DNA of 5,506 nucleotides, taken from positions 1 through 5,506 of the forward strand of contig JALOPY010000556.1 of NCBI GenBank assembly GCA_025453735.1. Direction: 5' to 3'. Positions 1 through 5,506 of the stretch are shown here, in pieces; position 1 is the first letter of the stretch; each line of letters begins with the position of its first letter. The position numbers and the translations under genes were made by a program. This DNA is from a bacterium. GTDB taxonomy: Bacteria; Zhuqueibacterota; Zhuqueibacteria; Thermofontimicrobiales; Thermofontimicrobiaceae. The notes beneath the pieces are model-generated. The model was given only the letters and a program-made list of their open reading frames with translations, did no database searches and was not told the DNA's origin.

Positions 1-18
1 AAAAAATATCTTTCTCTT

Positions 19-61
19 CCTTTGAGCTCTTTGTGTTTTCTTTATGCCTTCGTGTTGAAAG
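19..61 (-). repeat. Degenerate short-unit intergenic repeat (CACAAAG-type)
   Basis: The minus strand carries loosely repeated units about 9-11 bases long: CACGAAGG, CATAAAGAA, CACAAAGAG, CTCAAAGG. The pattern resembles the dispersed CACGAAGGCACAAAGAACACAAAG-like sequences I recall from intergenic DNA of several environmental bacterial groups. This recognition is from memory and not from a search. The stretch has no coding potential that I can see. Between it and the palindrome (bases 62-152) I find no gene and only trivial stems such as AGAAT-CA-ATTCT. Confidence 0.4.
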
Positions 62-152
62 TTATAGAATTGCTTTAGCATTAGCAAACGCCAAAACATG
101 GCTGTTCGAGAATCAATTCTGCATTACTATACTTATTAAGGTTTAGAATTTC

Positions 153-189
153 ATACTGATTCCATCGCTCCAAGCGATGGAATCAGTAT
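153..189 (-). terminator. Perfect 17-bp inverted repeat after the ATPase gene
   Basis: Arms at 153-169 and 173-189 (ATACTGATTCCATCGCT and its exact complement) enclose a 3-base loop, starting 2 bases beyond the stop codon. The position and stem strength fit a transcription terminator for the ppk1-CHAD-ATPase unit. On the minus strand the stem is followed by GAAATTCTAAACC, which is not a real U-tract, so classic intrinsic termination is uncertain. An RNA-stabilising 3' stem or a protein-binding DNA palindrome are the alternatives. Confidence 0.55.
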
Positions 190-191
190 AT

Positions 192-947
192 CTATATTTC
201 CGGAATGAGTAATTGCTTTAATTCACTCCAGATCGCTCGATACGATTCAGAGCCAATTGAATTTGGTTTAAAACAAAGGACTGGCTCCCGGTGGATTCCC
301 ATATTTTCAACATCAGCAGAATATGGGATGAAGTTTTTTAAATATCCGCCTTTTTCCCGTTCAAATATCTCACTCATCATGTCCCGATGCATTTTTTTTC
401 GCTTCTCCACCATTGAAAAGAACGCGATTATTTTGGACTGCTCCAGCTTTTGATCTTTGAAAAATTGCACCAGTTTTTCATAAGTCAGGATCGAAAGCGT
501 CGTGGGAATCACAGGGACGAGCAGGATAGTTGCTGCATGAAAAATATTTTCTGAAACCAGCGTGATGTTGGGCGGACAATCAATAAAAATAAATTTGTAT
601 TCCTGCTCAAAAGGCTGTAAAATTTCTGTTAATTTGAGCCTGGATTTTTTCAAGCGATTGAGACGAAGATCCAACTTTCGATAGGAAAGCGTTGCAGGCA
701 GAATATCCAGATTCTTGTAATCCGTGCCTTTGATGTTTTTATCGACTTTTTTTCCGCCTTGGAGCAGCAACCTGGTTTTAAAATTTTTAGAAGGTCGCAC
801 TCGAAAATAATAGGACGCCGAGCCCTGGGGATCGAGGTCGATCAACAATGTTTTAGAGCCATCTTGCGCAGCCAGGTAAGATAAATTTACGGCTGCTGCG
901 GTTTTTCCAACGCCGCCTTTGATGTGATATAATGCGATAATTGACAA
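192..947 (-). CDS. Orphan ParA/MinD-family ATPase (start reassigned to TTG)
   Basis: A 251-residue deviant-Walker ATPase of the ParA (COG1192-like) type. Such proteins dimerise on ATP, bind nucleoid DNA non-specifically and position plasmids, chromosomes or other cargo. Visible motifs: deviant Walker A KGGVGKT (10-16) with signature Lys10 and P-loop Lys15, Walker A' LIDLDPQGSAS (35-45), Walker B IFIDCPP (120-126, Cys where Thr is common), VIPTTLS (146-152), a basic patch EKRKKMHRD (181-189), and IPYSADVENMGIHREPV (207-223). It has no N-terminal helix-turn-helix, so it resembles the short type Ib/McdA-like or chromosomal ParAs. TTG at 947 is preferred because it has an AGGAG site and places the P-loop near residue 10, as is usual. 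An in-frame ATG at 1031 would add 28 residues unlike the family. No parB is adjacent in the window. It follows the CHAD gene by 90 bases on the same strand, which suggests a role linked to polyphosphate. That role is inferred. Confidence 0.92.
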   Translation of the reverse strand: MSIIALYHIKGGVGKTAAAVNLSYLAAQDGSKTLLIDLDPQGSASYYFRVRPSKNFKTRLLLQGGKKVDKNIKGTDYKNLDILPATLSYRKLDLRLNRLKKSRLKLTEILQPFEQEYKFIFIDCPPNITLVSENIFHAATILLVPVIPTTLSILTYEKLVQFFKDQKLEQSKIIAFFSMVEKRKKMHRDMMSEIFEREKGGYLKNFIPYSADVENMGIHREPVLCFKPNSIGSESYRAIWSELKQLLIPEI

Positions 948-954
948 ATCGAAG

Positions 955-959
955 CTCCT
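955..959 (-). promoter_or_regulatory. Ribosome-binding site fixing the TTG start of the ATPase
   Basis: The minus strand reads AGGAG followed by 7 bases and then TTG (947-945). This is ideal Shine-Dalgarno spacing and the strongest such site before any gene in the window. It supports the TTG start over the in-frame ATG at 1031, which has only a weak GAAG in front of it. Confidence 0.75.
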
Positions 960-978
960 GATTTTTAACTTCCGCTGG

Positions 979-1026
979 AGTGTATCGCCTTTATGCGATA
1001 CACTTGCGATCCATAAAGGAATCGCA
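979..1026 (-). promoter_or_regulatory. Paired hairpins with complementary loops in the ATPase leader
   Basis: The 90-base gap upstream of the ATPase start holds two adjacent inverted repeats. One has perfect 10-bp arms (979-988 and 995-1004, AGTGTATCGC against its complement) with a 6-base loop. The other pairs TGCGAT (1005-1010) with ATCGCA (1021-1026) and extends with CC/GG across a one-base bulge. CCTTTATG at 988-995 is the exact reverse complement of CATAAAGG at 1012-1019. The loops could therefore kiss, or an 8-bp helix could replace both stems. The proximal stem ends 19 bases before the AGGAG ribosome-binding site. There is no U-tract, so it does not look like a terminator. It could be an RNA control element or a DNA operator. 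Confidence 0.5.
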
Positions 1027-1037
1027 CGCATGATGCT

Positions 1038-2573
1038 TCAAGCAAAGAGTTTCTGATAAATTTTTTCAATATCCTGCCCGATGAATTCAGCAAAAGTCTG
1101 GGCGAACGCGCCGCGGATATTCTGCTGCTGTTGATACAGGCTTGCAAGCAATCCGCCAATGGCAGAGCTAATTTGCAATGGATGACTGTTTTCCTGAGTT
1201 ATTGTTTCCAGATATTTCTTCAGACTTTTCTGTTGAACCGAGAGATCATTATAGTCGCCCAAATTATCTTGCAGTTTTTTTAATTGTCTGATCAGCAGCG
1301 AAATTTCCTCTTCCGGAAATAATGAGGAAAAAAACTCCAGCAGATAACGGAGTTTTTTGCATTCAATCCGAAGCCGGTGCATTTCAGACGTGGGGCTATC
1401 ATTGGTAATTTTATTGCCGGCGTCAATGACCAGGTTGTATGCATTAACAATAAATTTTCGGGCAAGTTTGATAATAGGCTTGTTTGAATTTTTGGCTTCC
1501 GTCTGTTCCCCTGCTGAAAACAAAAATGTATCCCAGGATTCGATTAATTTTGAATAAGAATTAGCGCTGATCGTTTTAACTAATTTTTTATGCTCCGCGC
1601 GTCTCTCAGTTTGAACGTGTCGAAACAGCGATTCCAATCCTGGTCTTAAATGCTCCGGCAGCATGTGCTGATACTTTTGTTTGTTGAGCAGATAAACATC
1701 GAGGTCTCGCAAATGATTCGATGCTTTTTGCAGCACCGCGAAATCAGCCTTGAAGCGATTCCGAATATCCTTTGAAAAAACGCCTTTGATTTGCGACAAC
1801 GCCGAACGTGTGCGTCGGATGGCAACCCTGAAATCATGCACAAATTCCGTATCAATATCCGCTTTGATTCCTGCCTCATTCGATTTTATGACATTTGACA
1901 GAAATTGTAAGATAACTTTCGTCGCTTCCCGCGCAGTCATTTCAGGCTGCAGGGTAAAATTCAATTTTGATGAATAATCTCCCGGCGCCTTCCCAACGGC
2001 TGCTAATGCCAGAAAGAAAATCGGTTTTGTTTCGTCTGTGAGTTCAAGCTGATTCAGCCAATTTTTAACTGCCGCAAATTCCTGGTCGTAACCTCTAATC
2101 GGCAGAATTTTGATGCAATTGAAAACTTCACTTCTTCTATTTTGTTGAATCAAGTAACAATTGTCGAATTGAATCCGAAGCACGGTTTTCTGATCCTCAT
2201 TCACAATCAGCAGATCAGTTTCATTTGTTTCGACTTCCGCTAATGGCAGCAACGCCCGAACATCAATGAATTGTTTGAGGGAAGCTTTCAGAGAACCCTC
2301 TGGAAAGTCCCACCAGAATTTGCATACTTGTTTCGACTTCACGAATGATTTTTCAGATGATTCCCCGGTCAGCAACGCGCTCAGAAAATATTCATTGCCT
2401 TCCCGGATTAAAGTCAATCCATTGCTGAATAACCGCCAATCGAATGTATCGAAAAACGTTTGCCTGTGATGAATTGGTGGATTTTTTTTAATCTGAAATT
2501 TTTGGGAAAGCTCAGCAATCATCGTCTGATAGCTCAGCGAATCAGGGATTTTGTAGATTAAAATATTCGACAT
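1038..2573 (-). CDS. CYTH-CHAD domain protein, predicted polyphosphate binder
   Basis: A 511-residue cytoplasmic protein with no signal peptide or membrane segment. Residues about 1-190 resemble a CYTH/triphosphate-tunnel domain (TFFDTFDWRLFSNGLTLIRE at 39-58). The usual N-terminal E-x-E-x-K motif reads I-L-I-Y-K (4-8), and the acidic C-terminal strand of the fold reads FNCIKILPIRG (151-161). The metal-binding acids are therefore missing and hydrolase activity is doubtful. Residues about 208-505 are a CHAD domain, an all-helical polyphosphate-binding fold. It has two related basic motifs of the form H-x2-R-x3-[RK][RK]-x-R: His246-Arg256 (HDFRVAIRRTR) and His399-Arg409 (HRLRIECKKLR). LRDLD (288-292) and LQDNLGDYNDL (434-444) are also typical. 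CHAD proteins are known to bind polyphosphate and localise to granules, and ppk1 next door fits this. The ATG start has no clear Shine-Dalgarno, and I see no convincing promoter in the 151-base gap upstream, so it may be co-transcribed with ppk1. Confidence 0.93.
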   Translation of the reverse strand: MSNILIYKIPDSLSYQTMIAELSQKFQIKKNPPIHHRQTFFDTFDWRLFSNGLTLIREGNEYFLSALLTGESSEKSFVKSKQVCKFWWDFPEGSLKASLKQFIDVRALLPLAEVETNETDLLIVNEDQKTVLRIQFDNCYLIQQNRRSEVFNCIKILPIRGYDQEFAAVKNWLNQLELTDETKPIFFLALAAVGKAPGDYSSKLNFTLQPEMTAREATKVILQFLSNVIKSNEAGIKADIDTEFVHDFRVAIRRTRSALSQIKGVFSKDIRNRFKADFAVLQKASNHLRDLDVYLLNKQKYQHMLPEHLRPGLESLFRHVQTERRAEHKKLVKTISANSYSKLIESWDTFLFSAGEQTEAKNSNKPIIKLARKFIVNAYNLVIDAGNKITNDSPTSEMHRLRIECKKLRYLLEFFSSLFPEEEISLLIRQLKKLQDNLGDYNDLSVQQKSLKKYLETITQENSHPLQISSAIGGLLASLYQQQQNIRGAFAQTFAEFIGQDIEKIYQKLFA

Positions 2574-2620
2574 AATATAGTATCGTCAGTTAAATCTTCG
2601 TTTTTTTCAAAAGAATCTTC

Positions 2621-2632
2621 AAACACAAAGAG
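2621..2632 (+). repeat. 12-base inverted copy of the left-edge repeat core
   Basis: AAACACAAAGAG here is identical to the reverse complement of bases 27-38 (CTCTTTGTGTTT), so the two copies are in opposite orientation. Both lie in intergenic DNA and bracket the CHAD-ParA gene pair. The match does not extend beyond 12 bases. The surroundings are A/T-rich, so coincidence is possible. Confidence 0.3.
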
Positions 2633-2664
2633 TATTTTTTTGCGGCATCGCTGCGCAATGTCTT

Positions 2665-2709
2665 GCTCAGTTTTAAGAATGAGAACTGAGCTCCAACTGG
2701 AAGATGGAG
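2665..2709 (-). other. Tandem hairpins after ppk1
   Basis: Just after the ppk1 stop the transcript can form two abutting stems. The first pairs CTCCA (2709-2705) with TGGAG (2695-2691) around a 9-base loop. The second pairs GCTCAGTT (2691-2684) with AACTGAGC (2672-2665), 8 perfect base pairs around an 11-base loop. They share base 2691, so both cannot be complete at once. No U-tract follows on the minus strand, so this is not a standard intrinsic terminator. It could be a 3'-end stabiliser or a processing site between ppk1 and the CHAD gene. Chance formation of such short stems is possible. Confidence 0.35.
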
Positions 2710-2724
2710 TCCCGCTTCCACTTA

Positions 2725-4782
2725 TTATTCCTGGTTCTTTAAAAATTCATAAATATCTTCCTGGGCGCGATACTTCCGATCGAGCTTGAGCCGGCGGTAC
2801 GGATTATTCTGCTTTTCGTTGATCCGTCGCGCTTTGGAATTATCCTTAAATTGAATCATCAGATAATTTTTCAGTTCAGACTGAAGATTTTTATCATAAA
2901 TTGGCGCGGCGACTTCCACACGATTATCCAGGTTGCGGATCATCCAATCGGCTGAGGTAATGAAATATTTTTCATCGCCGCCATTGCAGAAGATGAGAAT
3001 TCGCGAGTGTTCCAGATATTTATCGACGATGCTGATAATTTCGATGTTTTCACTCATGCCGGCCACGCCTGGCACCAGTGAGCAGATGCCTCGGACCAGC
3101 ATTTTGATTTTGACACCAGCCTGGCTTGCTTCATACAATCGGTTGATCGTGGCTCGATCGACCAGGCTGTTTAATTTTATGTACATGTAGGCTTCTTTGC
3201 CTGCGCGTGCGTTCTCGATCTCGTTTTTGATCAGCTTGTCGATTCGCTTGCGCATATAAAAAGGAGAAACCAGCAGATGTCGATAGGCAAATGCTTTGTA
3301 GTTATTTTTCAAAAACCGAAACACATTATTGACTTCGCGAGTCAGGCGCTTATCAGCCGTCAGCAATGCCTGGTCTGCGTAAATTTTAGCCGTAGTTTCA
3401 TTGAAATTGCCGGTGCCAATATTCGCGTAATATACCATTCTGCCATTTTCTTCCCTGCTGATGAGCAGCAGCTTGGCGTGGACTTTTAATCCAGGCACAC
3501 CATCGATAATCCTGACGCCTTCTTCTTCGAGCTTTCGCGTCCAATAAATATTGGTTTCCTCGTCAAAACGCGCCATCAGCTCGATGACGGCGGTAACTGA
3601 TTTTCCATTGCGACTGGCGTTCATCAGGGCATTCATGACATTGGAGTTTGTCGCCACGCGATAAAGTGTCATTTTGATCGATTTCACCTGGGGATCAATT
3701 GCTGCTTCCCGCAACAGATCGATAATATGATGGAACGAATGATAGGGAAAGTGAAGCAAAATATCTTTTTCTCGAATAGCTTTGAATATGCTCTGGTGCT
3801 TTTGAAACGCTTTATGATGCAGCGCCGGCAGTTTTTTATTTTCAAGGTGATTGGACCCGACATTGGGAAAGCTCATAAAATCTTTTGCATTATGATAGCG
3901 CCCACCAGGAATGACGTTTTCAAAATTTTTCAGATTACCGCGCGTGAGGATGAATTCTAATAAGTCTTTCGGCATTTTTCGATCATACACAAAGCGAACC
4001 GGCTGTCCCAATTTTCTTTTTCGAATGGATTTTGATATTTTTTCGAAAAAGCTTTTCGTCACATCATCCTCGATATCGACCTCTGCATCCCGCGTTAATT
4101 TAATCGTAAAAGCCTCGAATTTATCGTATTGAAAAATGGCAAAAATCTCCTTTAATCCATAACGAATAATATCGTCCAGCATAATAACATAATTTTTATT
4201 TTCATGCTTGGGAAGTACCGTGAAACGAGGAAGAAGATGAGCGGGAACTTCAATCAATGCAAATTTTACATCATTTTTTTGATCCCGTCGCGACATTCGA
4301 ATTGCCAGATAAACCACCTGGTTTTTTAAATAGGGAAATTCCGGGATCGAATCCAGCATGATCGGGACTAACCGGGGACGGACCTGTTGCTCGAAATAAG
4401 TTTGAACAAATTTTTCCTGCTCTTCTATCAGTTGCGTTTCATTGATGATGAAAATTTTTTCCTTTTTTAATTCTTCCTGAAGCTCGGCAAAAATTTTATC
4501 AAATTTTTCTCCCAGGAACACCACTTTATCATGAATTTCTTTATAGATTTTTTTGGGCGTTCCGCCAAAAATAGTTTTAGATTTAATGCCGACATCGATG
4601 GTTCGCTGCAATGATCCGACTCGTACCCTGAAAAATTCATCAAGATTGGATGAGTAAATTCCAAGAAATTTCAATCGTTCGATCAACGGGACACTCGGGT
4701 CTGCTGCCTCCTGCAATACTCGCCAATTAAATGACAGCCAGCTCATCTCCCGATTCATGTATTTCAGCGTTTCATTATCCAT
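2725..4782 (-). CDS. ppk1: Polyphosphate kinase 1 (PPK1)
   Basis: Reversibly polymerises the gamma-phosphate of ATP into inorganic polyphosphate through a phosphohistidine intermediate. The enzyme is normally peripheral to the membrane or associated with polyphosphate granules. At 685 residues it is full length (E. coli has 688). Domain order: N-terminal domain (about 5-105, opening NREMSWLSFNWRVLQEA, with Asn46 in the nucleotide-contacting YSSNLDEFFRVRV), head domain (about 110-310), then two phospholipase-D-like catalytic domains (about 315-500 and 505-680). Key residues fall at E. coli numbering: Arg375 (LYRVA), Arg405 (MARFDE), His435 in GLKVHAKLLL (the phosphorylated His), Tyr468, Arg564 (LVRGICSL) and His592 (YLEHSRI). 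Activity is therefore expected. The ATG start fits the family N-terminus, although no strong Shine-Dalgarno precedes it (GGCAAC only). The gene ends in tandem stops (TAATAA). A polyphosphate-binding CHAD protein follows 151 bases downstream on the same strand. Confidence 0.98.
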   Translation of the reverse strand: MDNETLKYMNREMSWLSFNWRVLQEAADPSVPLIERLKFLGIYSSNLDEFFRVRVGSLQRTIDVGIKSKTIFGGTPKKIYKEIHDKVVFLGEKFDKIFAELQEELKKEKIFIINETQLIEEQEKFVQTYFEQQVRPRLVPIMLDSIPEFPYLKNQVVYLAIRMSRRDQKNDVKFALIEVPAHLLPRFTVLPKHENKNYVIMLDDIIRYGLKEIFAIFQYDKFEAFTIKLTRDAEVDIEDDVTKSFFEKISKSIRKRKLGQPVRFVYDRKMPKDLLEFILTRGNLKNFENVIPGGRYHNAKDFMSFPNVGSNHLENKKLPALHHKAFQKHQSIFKAIREKDILLHFPYHSFHHIIDLLREAAIDPQVKSIKMTLYRVATNSNVMNALMNASRNGKSVTAVIELMARFDEETNIYWTRKLEEEGVRIIDGVPGLKVHAKLLLISREENGRMVYYANIGTGNFNETTAKIYADQALLTADKRLTREVNNVFRFLKNNYKAFAYRHLLVSPFYMRKRIDKLIKNEIENARAGKEAYMYIKLNSLVDRATINRLYEASQAGVKIKMLVRGICSLVPGVAGMSENIEIISIVDKYLEHSRILIFCNGGDEKYFITSADWMIRNLDNRVEVAAPIYDKNLQSELKNYLMIQFKDNSKARRINEKQNNPYRRLKLDRKYRAQEDIYEFLKNQE

Positions 4783-4819
4783 ATGTTGCCATTGTCTTAA
4801 TTCATAAATGAAAGCGAAA

Positions 4820-4828
4820 ATTATAGCA
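4820..4828 (-). promoter_or_regulatory. Candidate ppk1 promoter (extended -10)
   Basis: The minus strand reads TGCTATAAT, a perfect sigma-70 -10 hexamer with the TG of an extended -10 element. It lies about 38 bases upstream of the ppk1 ATG, which predicts a 5' leader of roughly 30 bases. No good -35 hexamer is seen 16-18 bases upstream, but extended -10 promoters often lack one. A TTGACT further upstream (near 4880) is too far away to pair with it. The assignment assumes a standard housekeeping sigma factor in this organism. Confidence 0.5.
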
Positions 4829-4900
4829 TTTCAGAATAATGTACTGATTTTTGAACCAAAATGCAAGCGCAATTTCGTCAGTCAAAAGGGATGATCTCAA

Positions 4901-5506
4901 TCAACGTTCTCCGATCATATAAAAAAGATCATTCCATCTCAGCTCCTTCTTAAATTCCGAAAGCTCCGTCTCATCATTAATCAGCAAATATTCGATTCCC
5001 GCCATGCTGGTAAAATCTTCCAGGTGTTCGCCAGCAATGCTCTGGCTGAATCCTGTGTGATGCGCGCCACCAGCCAGAATCCAGGCAGCAGCAGCGATTT
5101 TTAGATTCGGTTTTGGAATCCAGACCACTCGTGCCACTGGTAATTTCGGCAAAGGCGCATCGGGCGGAACCACTTCGACTTCATTGACGATCATGCGGAA
5201 GCGATTGCCCATATCGATCAGTGTGGCATTTAATGCATGTCCTGTTTGCACATTAAAAACCAATCGAGCGGGATCAGCTTTGCCGCCAATGGATAGCGGA
5301 TGAATTTCCAGCGAAGGCTTATCATCAGCAATGGAGGCGCAAACTTCCAGCATGTGCGCGCCAAGCACTTTCATCTTTTTGGGATCGAGATGATAGGTAT
5401 AATCTTCCATGAACGACGTGCCGCCTTTCAGTCCTGCGCCCATGACTTTCATGGCTCGCACCAGCGCGGCCGTTTTCCAGTCACCTTCGGCACCAAAGCC
5501 ATAGCC
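4901..5506 (-). CDS. araA: L-arabinose isomerase, C-terminal part (5' end outside window)
   Basis: Cytoplasmic enzyme converting L-arabinose to L-ribulose, the first step of bacterial arabinose catabolism, using a divalent metal (usually Mn2+). The reading frame is open to the window edge, giving 201 visible residues of a family that is about 500 long. The fragment begins GYGFGAEGDWKTAAL and continues with GGTSFMEDYTYH, LGAHMLEVC, GGKADPARLVFN and WILAGGAHHTGF, all AraA hallmarks. Glu7, Glu34 and His51 of the fragment have exactly the spacing of E. coli Glu306, Glu333 and His350. The HH pair at fragment residues 149-150 corresponds to the region of His450. The active site therefore looks intact. 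The C-terminus (RWNDLFYMIGER, stop TGA) is where the family normally ends. An internal GTG at 5461 is not the start, because conserved AraA sequence continues upstream of it. The next gene, ppk1, lies 118 bases downstream and is functionally unrelated. Identification is very secure. Confidence 0.97.
   Translation of the reverse strand, partial: GYGFGAEGDWKTAALVRAMKVMGAGLKGGTSFMEDYTYHLDPKKMKVLGAHMLEVCASIADDKPSLEIHPLSIGGKADPARLVFNVQTGHALNATLIDMGNRFRMIVNEVEVVPPDAPLPKLPVARVVWIPKPNLKIAAAAWILAGGAHHTGFSQSIAGEHLEDFTSMAGIEYLLINDETELSEFKKELRWNDLFYMIGER

Noticed and set aside
205..453. Plus-strand 82-codon frame inside the ATPase gene
   Set aside because: It lies antisense to a gene with clear ParA motifs, resembles no known family and has no good ribosome-binding site. 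It is a shadow frame.
164..1025. ATCGC/GCGAT words on both sides of the ATPase gene as possible parS-like sites
   Set aside because: The same 5-base words also occur many times inside the coding regions (for example near 232, 650, 934, 1756, 2764 and 5199), so their presence in the palindromes is not specific.
965..1159. Minus-strand 64-codon frame overlapping the end of the CHAD gene and the ATPase leader
   Set aside because: It is out of frame with the CHAD reading frame, has no recognisable domain and runs through the hairpin region. It is a shadow.
2574..2640. Possible promoter directly before the CHAD gene (TACTAT/TATATT close to the ATG)
   Set aside because: The -10-like words lie within about 10 bases of the start codon and have no properly spaced -35 element. 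In A/T-rich DNA such words are expected by chance.
2933..4132. Several plus-strand frames of 70-85 codons within ppk1
   Set aside because: All are antisense to strongly conserved PPK1 catalytic sequence, with compositions typical of reverse-complement shadows.
4861..4900. Possible terminator after araA
   Set aside because: Only a 3-bp stem (TGC/GCA) can be found and there is no U-tract, so nothing supports an intrinsic terminator here.

Overview
The window holds four genes, all on the minus strand. In transcription order (high to low coordinates) they are the 3' part of araA (L-arabinose isomerase, running off the right edge), ppk1 (polyphosphate kinase), a CYTH-CHAD protein (predicted polyphosphate binder) and an orphan ParA-type ATPase. 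All gaps between genes are under 200 bases. No RNA gene, CRISPR array or insertion sequence is visible. The base composition is moderately AT-rich. The proteins look bacterial and free-living. The short-unit intergenic repeat at the left edge recalls dispersed repeats of environmental Gram-negative genomes (KSB1/Calditrichota, Bacteroidota-type or deltaproteobacterial lineages). That placement is only an impression from memory.

Layout: bases 4901-5506 encode the C-terminal ~201 residues of AraA with all four expected metal/catalytic residues. The 118-base gap to ppk1 contains an extended -10 sequence (TGCTATAAT) well placed to start a ppk1 transcript, so ppk1 probably begins a new transcription unit unrelated to arabinose use. 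Bases 2725-4782 encode a full-length, apparently active PPK1. A 151-base gap with tandem small hairpins follows. Bases 1038-2573 encode the CYTH-CHAD protein: its CYTH half has lost the metal-binding glutamates, while its CHAD half keeps both basic motifs. A 90-base leader with two adjacent hairpins whose loops are complementary precedes the ATPase. The ATPase most likely starts at a TTG (947) behind an AGGAG ribosome-binding site, not at the upstream ATG. A perfect 17-bp inverted repeat lies just after its stop codon, and then about 150 bases without a gene.

How they may work together: PPK1 makes polyphosphate from ATP, and CHAD domains bind polyphosphate and go to polyphosphate granules. 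ParA/MinD-type ATPases position cargo (plasmids, chromosomes, carboxysomes) over the nucleoid, usually with a partner that links them to the cargo. A ParA with no ParB beside it, placed after a polyphosphate synthase and a polyphosphate-binding protein, suggests a system that positions or segregates polyphosphate granules, with the CHAD protein as possible adaptor. This is an inference from gene order and domain content. The sequence alone does not prove it.
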